Below, one piece after another: positions 7,074-13,648 of a DNA stretch of 13,648 nucleotides. The translations under genes were made by a program, and so were the position numbers. Source of the stretch: Rhodospirillaceae bacterium (GTDB taxonomy: Bacteria > Pseudomonadota > Alphaproteobacteria > UBA7985); the NCBI GenBank assembly GCA_002700865.1, contig PAFB01000100.1:1-13648 (forward strand), written 5' to 3'. How positions within the stretch are numbered: position 1 is the stretch's first letter; each line of letters opens with the position of its first letter. Below the pieces are notes generated by a model. That model was not told where the DNA came from. It was given only the letters and a program-made list of their open reading frames with translations, and did no database searches.

Positions 7074-7741
7074 ACAGCCCCCTGCCCACTTGGCACCAAC
7101 TGGCCCTGGCTCAATCGAAATTCAGGGTAGTCAAACCGTTGGCGCAAAGTCTCACTGTGGGTGGCAACGACGACGGTGGTGCCCAGTTTGTTGAGTTCTT
7201 CAAACAAGCGCAGCAGCTTGAGACCAATTCCATCGTCGACGTTACCGGTGGGCTCGTCAGCAAGCAGGACAGCCGGGCGATTGATCAAGGCGCGGGCGAT
7301 GGCCGCGCGCTGTTTCTGTCCGCCGCTGAGCTGTTTGGGTCGAGCCTTCGCATAGTCGCCCAAGCCAACCCAATGCAGCAATTCCTGGACGGTGTCGCGG
7401 TCGTCTTTGCTGTCCTTTCCGGTCAGACGCAGGGGCAAGGCAACGTTATCGTAAATGCTCATATGATCGATCAGACGAAAGTCCTGAAAGACAACCCCCA
7501 ACCGGGACCGAACGTAGGCCCGTTGGTCCCGCGAGAGCTCAGCCACGTCCCGCCCAAAAATCTCCATCCGGCCCGCGCTGGGGCTCAGGCCGAGAAACAT
7601 CAGCTTGAGCAAGGTCGTCTTCCCGGCACCGCTGGGCCCTGTCACAAAGCAAAACGACCCCGCAGGCAGGTTCAATGACACGTTCCGGATGATTCCGGGC
7701 CGGGAGGGATAGTCCACAGATACCTGATCCAATCGAATCAA
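7070..7741 (-). CDS. ftsE: Cell-division ATP-binding protein FtsE
   Basis: This encodes 223 residues of an ABC ATPase that pairs with FtsX at the division site. The motifs are complete: Walker A GPSGAGKT (35-42), Q-loop VVFQDFRL (Gln86), signature LSGGQKQR (138-145), Walker B VLLADEP (158-164) and switch His195 in VATHS. Length and the MIRLDQVSVDY opening match the family. The start is TTG (7741-7739) with AAGGG upstream; no ATG lies near enough to replace it. It overlaps ftsX by 4 bp and is transcribed away from the zinc-ribbon gene. Confidence 0.96.
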   Translation of the reverse strand: MIRLDQVSVDYPSRPGIIRNVSLNLPAGSFCFVTGPSGAGKTTLLKLMFLGLSPSAGRMEIFGRDVAELSRDQRAYVRSRLGVVFQDFRLIDHMSIYDNVALPLRLTGKDSKDDRDTVQELLHWVGLGDYAKARPKQLSGGQKQRAAIARALINRPAVLLADEPTGNVDDGIGLKLLRLFEELNKLGTTVVVATHSETLRQRFDYPEFRLSQGQLVPSGQGAV

Positions 7742-7942
7742 AACGACGACCCTTCTTTCGCAATCTACCCGTGCGCGCTATGATCTATAATCTAATCGCA
7801 TAAGCCGAGGCCGTATACTCACAAATCTCGAATTGATTCTCCCTTTTTGTGCGCGTCCGTGGTTAAAGGGGATCGGCTGACGGGAAAGGCGACCTCCACC
7901 GCGCGGTTGCTGGCACCAAGGGATGAAAGGTCTAACCCACCC
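7742..7942. other. Divergent intergenic region between ftsE and the zinc-ribbon gene
   Basis: This 201-bp gap must hold promoters for both directions. A perfect TATAAT on the plus strand (7786-7791) and TATACT (7814-7819) are the best -10 candidates, but neither has a good -35 at normal spacing. The zinc-ribbon frame is open to 7847, but the extra 32 codons look non-conserved. Confidence 0.45.
7786..7791 (+). promoter_or_regulatory. Candidate -10 element (TATAAT)
   Basis: This matches the sigma-70 -10 consensus exactly and lies in the AT-rich part of the ftsE/zinc-ribbon gap. No consensus-like -35 lies 16-18 bp upstream, so the call is tentative. Confidence 0.3.
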
Positions 7943-8764
7943 ATGCACGTTGAGTGTCCAAACTGCCGGACTGTGTACGAAGTTCCCGCGATTCATTTCG
8001 CCGACGGGGCGCGTCGGCTGCGGTGCACGGAATGCGGATACCGCTGGAATCAAACAGCCAGTGATGCCGAGCTCAACGAAGGCAAAAAATCGACGCCCCT
8101 GCTCGATATGCTCGAACCAGCCATGAACATGGAAGCCTCCGCTGCGATCAACGTGGACATTGCCGGTGACGACGGCGATGACGACGGCGATGACGACGGC
8201 TTGGGCGGCCTTACGTCGTCTTCGGGCACGGTAGCAAGCGCCGCGCTGGACCAGCAGGCCGCCGATGACGCCTATGCCGACATCGACAGCGCCCTCGCCC
8301 CCATGCCTGCCCCAACCATCGAACAGAATCTCGCGGCTATGGGCCGTCGGTGGCAGTGGGGTTTGAGTCTGGTGCTGGCGACGGTGCTACTGTCCCTGCT
8401 CATCCTTGGCCGGCAGTCGGTTGCCAGCGCGGCACCCTTTACCCAGTCGCTGTATCGCGGCCTTGGATTGGAGCCTTGGAGCGCGCTTCGCCGTTGGGAT
8501 TTGTGCTTAGAGACGCGCAATGGCTCGGAATTGCGCTATAGCCTACGGAACACCAGCACCTTCAGTCGATCCATGCCCGACTTGTACGCCACGGACGCAA
8601 GCGGCGCGCTCGCGCTGATCGATGGGCCGACAGGGTCTTTGCGGGCGGGCGAAGTGGTGACAGGGGTTGCTGCGGTCGATGGGCTCAATCTCGATCAGCC
8701 GCAGTCTTTGGCGCTGGCCACCAAAACCGATCCTTCCAACGCCCGCGTTTACGGCTCCTGCTAG
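7943..8764 (+). CDS. MJ0042-type zinc-ribbon membrane protein
   Basis: This encodes 273 residues from ATG 7943, chosen because the zinc ribbon normally begins at the N-terminus (MHVECPNC). Cys5, Cys8, Cys28 and Cys31 form the CxxC-x19-CxxC site, with GARRLRCTECGYRW typical of the family. Next come an acidic Asp-Gly repeat (76-86), a low-complexity linker, and one membrane segment (~139-156). The C-terminal domain (SLRNTSTFSRSMPDLYATD...GALALIDGP) resembles the DUF3426-like domain often found in such proteins. The zinc ribbon should be cytoplasmic and the C-terminal domain periplasmic. The function is unknown. Its place beside ftsEX recurs in alphaproteobacteria as I recall, hinting at an envelope or division role. 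The stop codon shares CTAG with the convergent grxC stop. Confidence 0.85.
   Translation: MHVECPNCRTVYEVPAIHFADGARRLRCTECGYRWNQTASDAELNEGKKSTPLLDMLEPAMNMEASAAINVDIAGDDGDDDGDDDGLGGLTSSSGTVASAALDQQAADDAYADIDSALAPMPAPTIEQNLAAMGRRWQWGLSLVLATVLLSLLILGRQSVASAAPFTQSLYRGLGLEPWSALRRWDLCLETRNGSELRYSLRNTSTFSRSMPDLYATDASGALALIDGPTGSLRAGEVVTGVAAVDGLNLDQPQSLALATKTDPSNARVYGSC
8165..8200 (+). repeat. Three tandem 12-bp repeats encoding Asp-Gly
   Basis: The unit GATGACGACGGC occurs three times, the first copy starting GGT. It encodes the GDDGDDDGDDDG acidic stretch of the zinc-ribbon protein. The unit length keeps the frame, so copy number could vary without a frameshift. Confidence 0.85.
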
Positions 8765-9021
8765 GCCGGATTCAGCAAGGCGTCGAGCTTGCCCTCTGCC
8801 TCCAGCATGAACAGTTCATCGCTGCCGCCAATCGACTCACCATCAATAAAGATCTGCGGCACCGTCGTCCGGCCGCCTGAGCGCTGGACCATTTCCGCTT
8901 TGGCACCGTCGACTTCCCAGATGTTGATGCGCTGGTAATCCACGTTCTTCGACTGCAACAGGCGATCTGCTCGCGCACAAAAACCACAGAAATCGCGGTA
9001 GTACATTTCGACGTCAGCCAT
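8761..9021 (-). CDS. grxC: Glutaredoxin 3
   Basis: This encodes 86 residues from ATG 9021, matching GrxC length; an ATG three codons earlier is possible. The protein reduces disulfides and protein-glutathione mixed disulfides with glutathione. It has the thioredoxin fold: active site FCGFC (Cys12 and Cys15), TVPQIFI with the cis-Pro (Pro55) and GGSDEL for glutathione contact. The site is CGFC, not the usual CPYC; it keeps both cysteines but resembles the CGFS of monothiol glutaredoxins. It lies 10 bp downstream of comF on the same strand, so they form an operon, and it converges on the zinc-ribbon gene with a shared CTAG. Confidence 0.93.
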   Translation of the reverse strand: MADVEMYYRDFCGFCARADRLLQSKNVDYQRINIWEVDGAKAEMVQRSGGRTTVPQIFIDGESIGGSDELFMLEAEGKLDALLNPA

Positions 9022-9031
9022 CGGGAGCATC

Positions 9032-9916
9032 CTATTCCAATTCGAACTCCTGCAAGAAGTGGGTATGATTAACCACTCGTGCGACCACAGCAACACCGAT
9101 ACGAGATACCTCACAGGCGCGCAGCTCCGCGCTTAGCTCTTCGATGGTCGCGCCCGAAGTATAGACATCGTCCACCAACACAACGCGTTTGCCGCGCAGT
9201 GCCCCGCGCTGCTGCTCAGCAATCGCAAAAGCGCCGCGCACGTTGGCTTCGCGCTGCTGTCGGTTCATGGCTTTCATCGGCGGCGTGTTTCGTGTCCGCT
9301 GGACCCATTCGGGAGCGTAAACGGCGCCGGTATAGTCGGCGAGGGCTTTGGCCAGCGCTGCGGATTGGTTAAAGCGCCGGGCAAGGTAGCGCCGCCAGTG
9401 CAGAGGTACGGGTATAATTACATCGTCGCGCTCAATCTGCGCCCCAGCCGCGCCGGCCATCCAGCGCGCAAGAGACGGCACGACGTCCAACCGGTCACGG
9501 TATTTGAGCGCAAGGATCAGCGCCCTGCTCGCGTCGTCGTAAGCAAAGGCGGCCCGCAACCAGTCGTATCCCGGCGGCGCAGTCAAACAAGGCGCGCATG
9601 TGGGAGAGGTTTCTTGAACCGACGTTGGCCGCCCAAAGCGCTCACACAAGGGGTCGGCGAGGAAGTGCATGCGGGTAAAGCAATCACCGCACAGCCCGTC
9701 CCGACCGCCGATCATCCCCGAACACAGCGCGCAACGGGGCGGCAAAACCCAGTCCACCGTCGCCTGTAGTCCCGCTCCTAACCCGCGCAGCAAGGGCGGC
9801 ACGCCTCGTCGCGCCACAGCGGCCGGTGGTGGTGGCTGTTTGCGAATTTCCGGCGCTTGGGTGTTGCGAAATCGGCGTTCCTTGACCATATCGCCAAGGC
9901 ATAAAGGTAAAACCAT
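9032..9916 (-). CDS. comF: ComF-family phosphoribosyltransferase-like protein
   Basis: This encodes up to 294 residues; ATG 9889 is an equally likely start, since conserved sequence begins only near residue 45 and neither start has a clear ribosome binding site. ComF proteins act in DNA uptake in competent bacteria, but are widespread and often of unclear function. The N-terminal zinc ribbon is present (RCALC, LCGDC, later CAPC). The C-terminal phosphoribosyltransferase domain has KYRDRLDV, VIIPVPLHWRRYLARRFNQ and the PRPP loop VVLVDDVYTSGAT. The N-terminal ~40 residues are Arg/Pro-rich and probably not conserved. It is transcribed divergently from the methyltransferase gene, with only 22-49 bp between starts. 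Confidence 0.9.
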   Translation of the reverse strand: MVLPLCLGDMVKERRFRNTQAPEIRKQPPPPAAVARRGVPPLLRGLGAGLQATVDWVLPPRCALCSGMIGGRDGLCGDCFTRMHFLADPLCERFGRPTSVQETSPTCAPCLTAPPGYDWLRAAFAYDDASRALILALKYRDRLDVVPSLARWMAGAAGAQIERDDVIIPVPLHWRRYLARRFNQSAALAKALADYTGAVYAPEWVQRTRNTPPMKAMNRQQREANVRGAFAIAEQQRGALRGKRVVLVDDVYTSGATIEELSAELRACEVSRIGVAVVARVVNHTHFLQEFELE

Positions 9917-9938
9917 TCAACTCAACCAAAGCGATATT

Positions 9939-10814
9939 ATGGTCGATTCATTCGCGCCAAACGTGTTCGACACCCGCGCCAAGCTGGCTCAGATTAATCG
10001 TGCTGCTGCCAGCGATGCCGACCATCATTTTCTCCATGCTGAAGCTGCCGAACGGTTAAGCGACCGCCTGCGCGACCTGGACCAGCGCTTTGACACCGTC
10101 GCGGTGTTGGGCTGGTGGCCGACAGACATTCGGGCGATGGTTCCGGACAAACTGGACGGTGCGCGGCTGGTTGACCTGAGCTTCAATCGGCCCCAAGCGC
10201 GGAGTGAGCTGGAGTTCCTGCCTTTGCGTGCGCGCAGTTTCGATCTGATCGTGTCCAACATGGCGCTGCACTGGATTAACGACCTGCCGGGCATGCTGGC
10301 GCAAATTCGTGCTGCGCTGAAGCCCAATGGTGTGTTTCTGGGCTCGGCGCTGGGCGGCGAAACCCTGCATGAACTCCGCGCCGCTTTTGTCGAAGCAGAA
10401 ACCGAAATCAGCGGTGGCTATCATCCCCGGGTCTCACCGGTCATGGATTTACGCGACGCGGCTGGTCTGCTGCAGCGCGCCGGCTTTAATCTGCCGGTTG
10501 CCGATATCGACCGGATCAACGTGGCCTACGACAACCCAATGAAGCTGCTGCAAGACCTGCGCGGCATGGGGCAAACCAACGCGGTGGTTGGCCGACAGTC
10601 GACGCTGACCGCCCGCGGCGTTCTCTTTAGCGCCCTCCAGCAGTACATCGACGCCTTCGCCGACCAAAATGGCGCCGTTCCGGCGACGTTTGACTGCTTG
10701 TTTCTTTCCGGCTGGTCGCCACATGAGTCTCAGCAAAAACCCCTGCGGCCCGGTCAGGCAAAACACAGCTTGGCCGAAGCTCTGGGGACAACAGAGCGCC
10801 CGCTAAAAAGTTAG
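9939..10814 (+). CDS. NDUFAF5/BioC-like methyltransferase-fold protein with degenerate SAM motif
   Basis: This encodes 291 residues from ATG 9939. The frame is open ~90 codons further upstream, but those overlap comF. The middle and C-terminal parts match the alphaproteobacterial family related to NDUFAF5 and BioC: FDLIVSNMALHWINDLPG (101-118), LGGETLHELRAAF, PRVSPVMDLRDAAGLLQRAGF, MGQTNAV, and near the end FLSGWSPHESQQKPLRPGQAK. Human NDUFAF5 hydroxylates an arginine of a complex I subunit; BioC methylates malonyl-ACP in biotin synthesis. The bacterial role is often unclear. The SAM-binding loop, normally DLGxRxG or DLGCGxG, reads VAVLGWWPTDIR (54-65) and lacks the glycine pattern. It may bind SAM poorly, use another ligand, or be non-catalytic. 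It lies 17 bp before htpG and is probably co-transcribed with it. Confidence 0.85.
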   Translation: MVDSFAPNVFDTRAKLAQINRAAASDADHHFLHAEAAERLSDRLRDLDQRFDTVAVLGWWPTDIRAMVPDKLDGARLVDLSFNRPQARSELEFLPLRARSFDLIVSNMALHWINDLPGMLAQIRAALKPNGVFLGSALGGETLHELRAAFVEAETEISGGYHPRVSPVMDLRDAAGLLQRAGFNLPVADIDRINVAYDNPMKLLQDLRGMGQTNAVVGRQSTLTARGVLFSALQQYIDAFADQNGAVPATFDCLFLSGWSPHESQQKPLRPGQAKHSLAEALGTTERPLKS

Positions 10815-10831
10815 AGTAAGAGAGATCGACC

Positions 10832-12718
10832 TTGACCACTGAAACCCACACCTTTCAGGCCGAAACCGCGCGACTGCTCAATCTGGTCGCCACCGCGCTT
10901 TACTCCGAGCGTGAAGTCTTTTTGCGCGAGTTAATTTCAAACGCTTCGGACGCCTGCGACAAGCGCCGGTTTCTGGCTCAGCAGCAGGCCGACCTGCTGG
11001 ACAGCGACGCCAGCCTCAAGGTCCTGATCGCTGCCAGTAAAGAAAACAGTACGCTCGCGATCACCGATGGTGGGGTTGGCATGGATCACGCCGACCTGAT
11101 GGCCAATCTCGGCACCATCGCCAAATCCGGTACGGCAGACTTCGCCGCTGCCATGGCAGAAGCCAAGGACGCCAGCGCGCTGATCGGACAGTTTGGCGTC
11201 GGGTTCTACAGTGCCTTCATGGTTGCCGAGCGGGTGGTCGTGGATACACGCAAAGCAGGGACGGCAGAGGCGTTTCGGTGGGAGTCCACGGGTGACGGCA
11301 CCTTCACCATCACCGAAATCGACGCCGACAGCGCCCCGGTCGGCACAACGGTTCTGCTCTACCTCAAAGACGACGCGGCTGAGTTCCTCGAGGCCTATCG
11401 CCTCGACGGGTTGGTGCGGCGCTATGCCGATCACCTGACCTTCCCGGTCAGTCTGCTGTCCGAAGACGGAGAGGCCGAGCAAATCAATGAGGCGCAGGCG
11501 CTTTGGTTGCGCTCAAAATCTGAGATTACGGCTGACCAGCACAAGGAATTCTACAACCACGTTGCCGGGACCTTTGACGACCCATGGGAAACCCTGCACC
11601 TCAATCTCGAAGGCCACCTTGAGTACACGGCGCTCCTGTACATCCCAACGGAACGACCCTTCGACCTGTTCCAGCCTGAACGTCGCTGCCAGCTCAAACT
11701 GTTTGTTCGGCGCGTGTTCATTACCGACGACGCGCCCGAGCTGATGCCCGCCTATTTGCGCTTTGTCCGCGGTCTGGTCGACAGCCAGGATCTACCGCTC
11801 AATGTCAGCCGCGAAATGCTGCAAAACGCCCCGCAGCTGCAAGTCATGAACAAGCAGCTGACCAAGCGCATCCTGTCCGCTCTCGCCAAGCGCAAGAAAG
11901 ACGATGCCGAAGCCTACGATGGCTTCTGGTCGAACTTCGGCGCGGTGCTGAAGGAAGGTTTGTACGAGGACCGGGACCGGGGCGAAGACATAATGCCGTT
12001 GGTCAAGTTCAAAACCACCACGCAAGACGGACTCTCTGACCTCGACGCTTACCTGAGCCGGATGAAAGACGGTCAGGATCAGATTTTTTACGCCACCGGC
12101 GAGTCAGAAGCTGCCATCCTCGCTTCTCCGCACTTGGAGGGCTTCCGGGCGCGTGGTCTTGAAGTTCTGATTGCCGCTGACGCCGTCGATGCCTTTTGGA
12201 TTCCCACCGCCGGAAGCTATCAGGGCAAGCAGTTCGTCTCCGTCACCCACGGCTCAGCCGATTTGTCGAAGTTTGATCCAACGGCTGAGGATGACTCAAG
12301 CCCAGATCAAGCAAAAACCGACCCCGCGGACACCGATCGACTGATCACGTGGCTCAAAACCCGGTTTGACCAAGCAGTGGCGGACATTCGCACCACAAAC
12401 CGTCTCGCAGACAGCCCGGCCTGTTTTGTGGCCGCCGAAAACTCGATGGACATGCAGCTTTCAAAGATCCTCAGAGCCAGCGGACAGGACGCCGGGCCAG
12501 AGAAGCGGATTCTCGAAATCAACCCGCGTCACCCGCTGGTCGTCGCCTTGAATTCTGAGGTTCAGGCCGAGGCTGGGTCCGCCAAGGCAGAGCAAGTCGC
12601 CGAACTGCTGTTTGATATGGCGCTCATCGTTGAGGGCGAAGCCCCCCGCGACCCGGCGACCTTCGCCAAATCCCTGACCACCATGATGAACAGCAGCTTG
12701 AGCCCTAGTTCATCGTAA
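10832..12718 (+). CDS. htpG: Molecular chaperone HtpG (Hsp90)
   Basis: This encodes 628 residues, normal for bacterial Hsp90. The N-terminal GHKL ATPase domain has FLRELISNASDA (Glu33 and Asn37), DGGVGM (79-84), LGTIAKSGT and the lid GQFGVGFYSAF. The middle domain has the conserved SREMLQ arginine loop. The C-terminal dimerisation domain includes EINPRHPLV and LLFDMALI. HtpG folds cytosolic clients with ATP. The start is TTG (10832), preceded by AAGAGAG, because MTTETHTFQAET matches the family N-terminus. A Ser/Asp-rich linker near residues 480-500 is variable in the family. It lies 17 bp after the methyltransferase gene. No heat-shock promoter was recognised in the short gap. The 3' end overlaps the convergent DUF1223 gene by 14 bp. 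Confidence 0.97.
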   Translation: MTTETHTFQAETARLLNLVATALYSEREVFLRELISNASDACDKRRFLAQQQADLLDSDASLKVLIAASKENSTLAITDGGVGMDHADLMANLGTIAKSGTADFAAAMAEAKDASALIGQFGVGFYSAFMVAERVVVDTRKAGTAEAFRWESTGDGTFTITEIDADSAPVGTTVLLYLKDDAAEFLEAYRLDGLVRRYADHLTFPVSLLSEDGEAEQINEAQALWLRSKSEITADQHKEFYNHVAGTFDDPWETLHLNLEGHLEYTALLYIPTERPFDLFQPERRCQLKLFVRRVFITDDAPELMPAYLRFVRGLVDSQDLPLNVSREMLQNAPQLQVMNKQLTKRILSALAKRKKDDAEAYDGFWSNFGAVLKEGLYEDRDRGEDIMPLVKFKTTTQDGLSDLDAYLSRMKDGQDQIFYATGESEAAILASPHLEGFRARGLEVLIAADAVDAFWIPTAGSYQGKQFVSVTHGSADLSKFDPTAEDDSSPDQAKTDPADTDRLITWLKTRFDQAVADIRTTNRLADSPACFVAAENSMDMQLSKILRASGQDAGPEKRILEINPRHPLVVALNSEVQAEAGSAKAEQVAELLFDMALIVEGEAPRDPATFAKSLTTMMNSSLSPSSS

Positions 12719-13430
12719 ACATGGTCGCGAGAATGGTGCCTTCTTCGCGGTTCTGCACGATCAGCGCGGCACCGTAGCGCACCTTTTCGGGCCAGTGCAG
12801 CAGGCGTTCTTCGCCGTGCCAGTCGCCCAGATGACGGATTTCCCGGACCACGTGCCGGTATTGCAGCTCACGCCCGGCGTTTTCGCCTTGCGTGATGTTG
12901 GTCTTGTGGCGCTCGTCAAAGTGCACCAGCCAAAGATCGGCAGGGCCGCTCAGATTGTCCGTAACGGGAAACAGGATACCCCGTTCATCTGAGGTCAGCA
13001 TCAGCGTCGCCTCTCCCGCACCATCCATCAGGTCGCGATCAAAAAGCGACTCGTTGGCGGGGTTTGGCGAGGCGTCACCGCCAATAATGAATTGCGGCGT
13101 ATAGATGTATCGGTTGTCGAGGACGTGCCGGTAGTACTTCTGCCGCTTCGTCGCGACAGGCGTGGCAAAGGGGTCCTTCCAGCCGATGTAATCCCAGTAA
13201 TCCACGTGGAAGGCCAGAGCCAGCACACCGGGCAGATCGGCCAATTGATCCAAAACCATATCCGCAGGCGGGCAGCTCAAACAGCCCTGTGAGGTATAGA
13301 GTTCGATCACCAGCGGATTGCTTTGAACAGCTGGCCAAGGCGCACGGTCTTCGGCCTGCGCTGGACTCACAAAAGCCAGCAGCCACGCACTGATCATGCT
13401 CACAGCAAATTTCCGCGCCCCAAGGTGCAT
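12705..13430 (-). CDS. DUF1223 exported thioredoxin-fold protein
   Basis: This encodes 241 residues from ATG 13430, which gives a signal peptide (basic GARKF, hydrophobic core, AQA cleavage near residue 26) and has GAGA upstream. ATG at 13457 and 13496 are less likely. The family hallmark is VIELYTSQGCLSCPPAD, with Cys50 and Cys53 in a CxxC site, followed by ALAFHVDYWDYIGWKDPF, then YTPQFIIGG with a cis-Pro-like position. DUF1223 proteins belong to the thioredoxin-like clan and are common in alphaproteobacteria, often beside aconitase or cytochrome c maturation genes. The biochemical role is unknown; periplasmic redox work is an inference. The stop overlaps the htpG end by 14 bp. Confidence 0.9.
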   Translation of the reverse strand: MHLGARKFAVSMISAWLLAFVSPAQAEDRAPWPAVQSNPLVIELYTSQGCLSCPPADMVLDQLADLPGVLALAFHVDYWDYIGWKDPFATPVATKRQKYYRHVLDNRYIYTPQFIIGGDASPNPANESLFDRDLMDGAGEATLMLTSDERGILFPVTDNLSGPADLWLVHFDERHKTNITQGENAGRELQYRHVVREIRHLGDWHGEERLLHWPEKVRYGAALIVQNREEGTILATMFTMN

Positions 13431-13648
13431 TTTTGTCTCTAATCCCGTCGCCCGCATCTCGAAAGGCACGGTTCCCGTCCAGCTACACGAAGTCAATCAG
13501 ACCGTTGCTCGTAAGTGGCGAAACGTCTGACCCCTCGTTCGGACTCATACTTAAAGCCTTTCTGCCTTATTCGCTATTCACAAGGCCTTGTGCGCTAGAC
13601 GCATTAAATGTGTAGGTGTCGTGAGTTCAGGGCTGAATTTCTTCCATG
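13431..13648. other. Upstream region of the DUF1223 gene, reaching the window end
   Basis: No convincing gene is seen. A plus-strand frame at 13433-13615 looks random. The region holds a 14-bp palindrome and should carry the DUF1223 promoter and possibly one for a gene beyond the edge. The window ends on ATG (13646-13648), which may or may not be a start; no strong ribosome binding site precedes it. Confidence 0.4.
13579..13592. repeat. 14-bp perfect palindrome, possible operator
   Basis: CACAAGGCCTTGTG equals its own reverse complement and lies ~150 bp upstream of the DUF1223 start. It could be a binding site for a dimeric regulator of this gene or of one to the right. No known operator was recognised. 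Confidence 0.4.

Noticed and set aside
6776..7678. 300-codon plus-strand ORF over ftsX and ftsE
   Set aside because: It is antisense to two well-supported genes with complete motifs, and its product is low-complexity with no family resemblance.
7841..7880. CCCTTT...AAAGGG hairpin upstream of the zinc-ribbon gene
   Set aside because: The stem is only 6 bp with a long loop and no T-run, so it is neither a convincing terminator nor a riboswitch.
7847..7942. Upstream extension of the zinc-ribbon protein
   Set aside because: The family zinc ribbon starts at the N-terminus, and the extra 32 codons look like non-coding sequence.
9669..9938. Upstream extension of the methyltransferase-fold protein
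   Set aside because: It is antisense to the comF zinc-ribbon region, and family similarity begins after ATG 9939.
10937..11482. 181-codon minus-strand ORF inside htpG
   Set aside because: It is a shadow of the conserved Hsp90 ATPase domain, with no independent start signals or recognisable domain.
1..13648. CRISPR array, insertion sequence, prophage, tRNA or rRNA
   Set aside because: No regularly spaced repeats, transposase motifs, terminal inverted repeats or RNA-gene signatures were seen on either strand.

Overview
The window looks like chromosomal DNA of an alphaproteobacterium. The evidence is gene content: an FtsE/FtsX pair beside plsC, an MJ0042-type zinc-ribbon membrane protein, a comF-grxC pair divergent from an NDUFAF5/BioC-type methyltransferase, HtpG, and a DUF1223 thioredoxin-fold protein. 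The DNA is GC-rich and densely packed, with several 4-14 bp overlaps between genes. No tRNA, rRNA, CRISPR array, insertion sequence, phage gene or toxin/defence cassette was seen.

Layout, left to right. (1) Positions 1-587 hold the 3' part of a response-regulator gene (+). Its last third runs antisense over a truncated 5' remnant of a zapE/AFG1-type ATPase gene (-), and the join lies at a 16-bp perfect palindrome. This is the least ordinary part of the window. It could be a real rearrangement or an assembly chimera. (2) Positions 723-5056 (-) hold two tandem genes for large exported proteins of unknown function. They share a homologous C-terminal region, so they look like diverged paralogues, and they end at a clear intrinsic terminator. 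(3) Positions 5239-7741 (-) hold ftsE-ftsX-plsC, linking an envelope/division ABC-type complex with phospholipid acylation. FtsX has a His-Pro repeat tail encoded by a G-tract repeat. (4) From 7943, divergent from ftsE, is a zinc-ribbon membrane protein (+), which meets grxC (-) tail to tail. comF lies just upstream of grxC in the same operon. (5) From 9939, divergent from comF, are a methyltransferase-fold protein with an eroded SAM motif and then htpG (+). htpG overlaps the 3' end of a convergent DUF1223 gene (-). (6) The last 218 bases hold the DUF1223 upstream region, with a 14-bp palindrome.

Most of the window is housekeeping: cell envelope and division, protein folding, redox control and probable respiratory-complex maturation. 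I found no convincing new multi-gene system. The best leads are the response regulator/zapE junction, the paralogous exported pair, the His-Pro tail on FtsX, and the methyltransferase-fold protein without a recognisable SAM loop. Three genes (ftsE, the 619-residue exported protein and htpG) appear to start with TTG.
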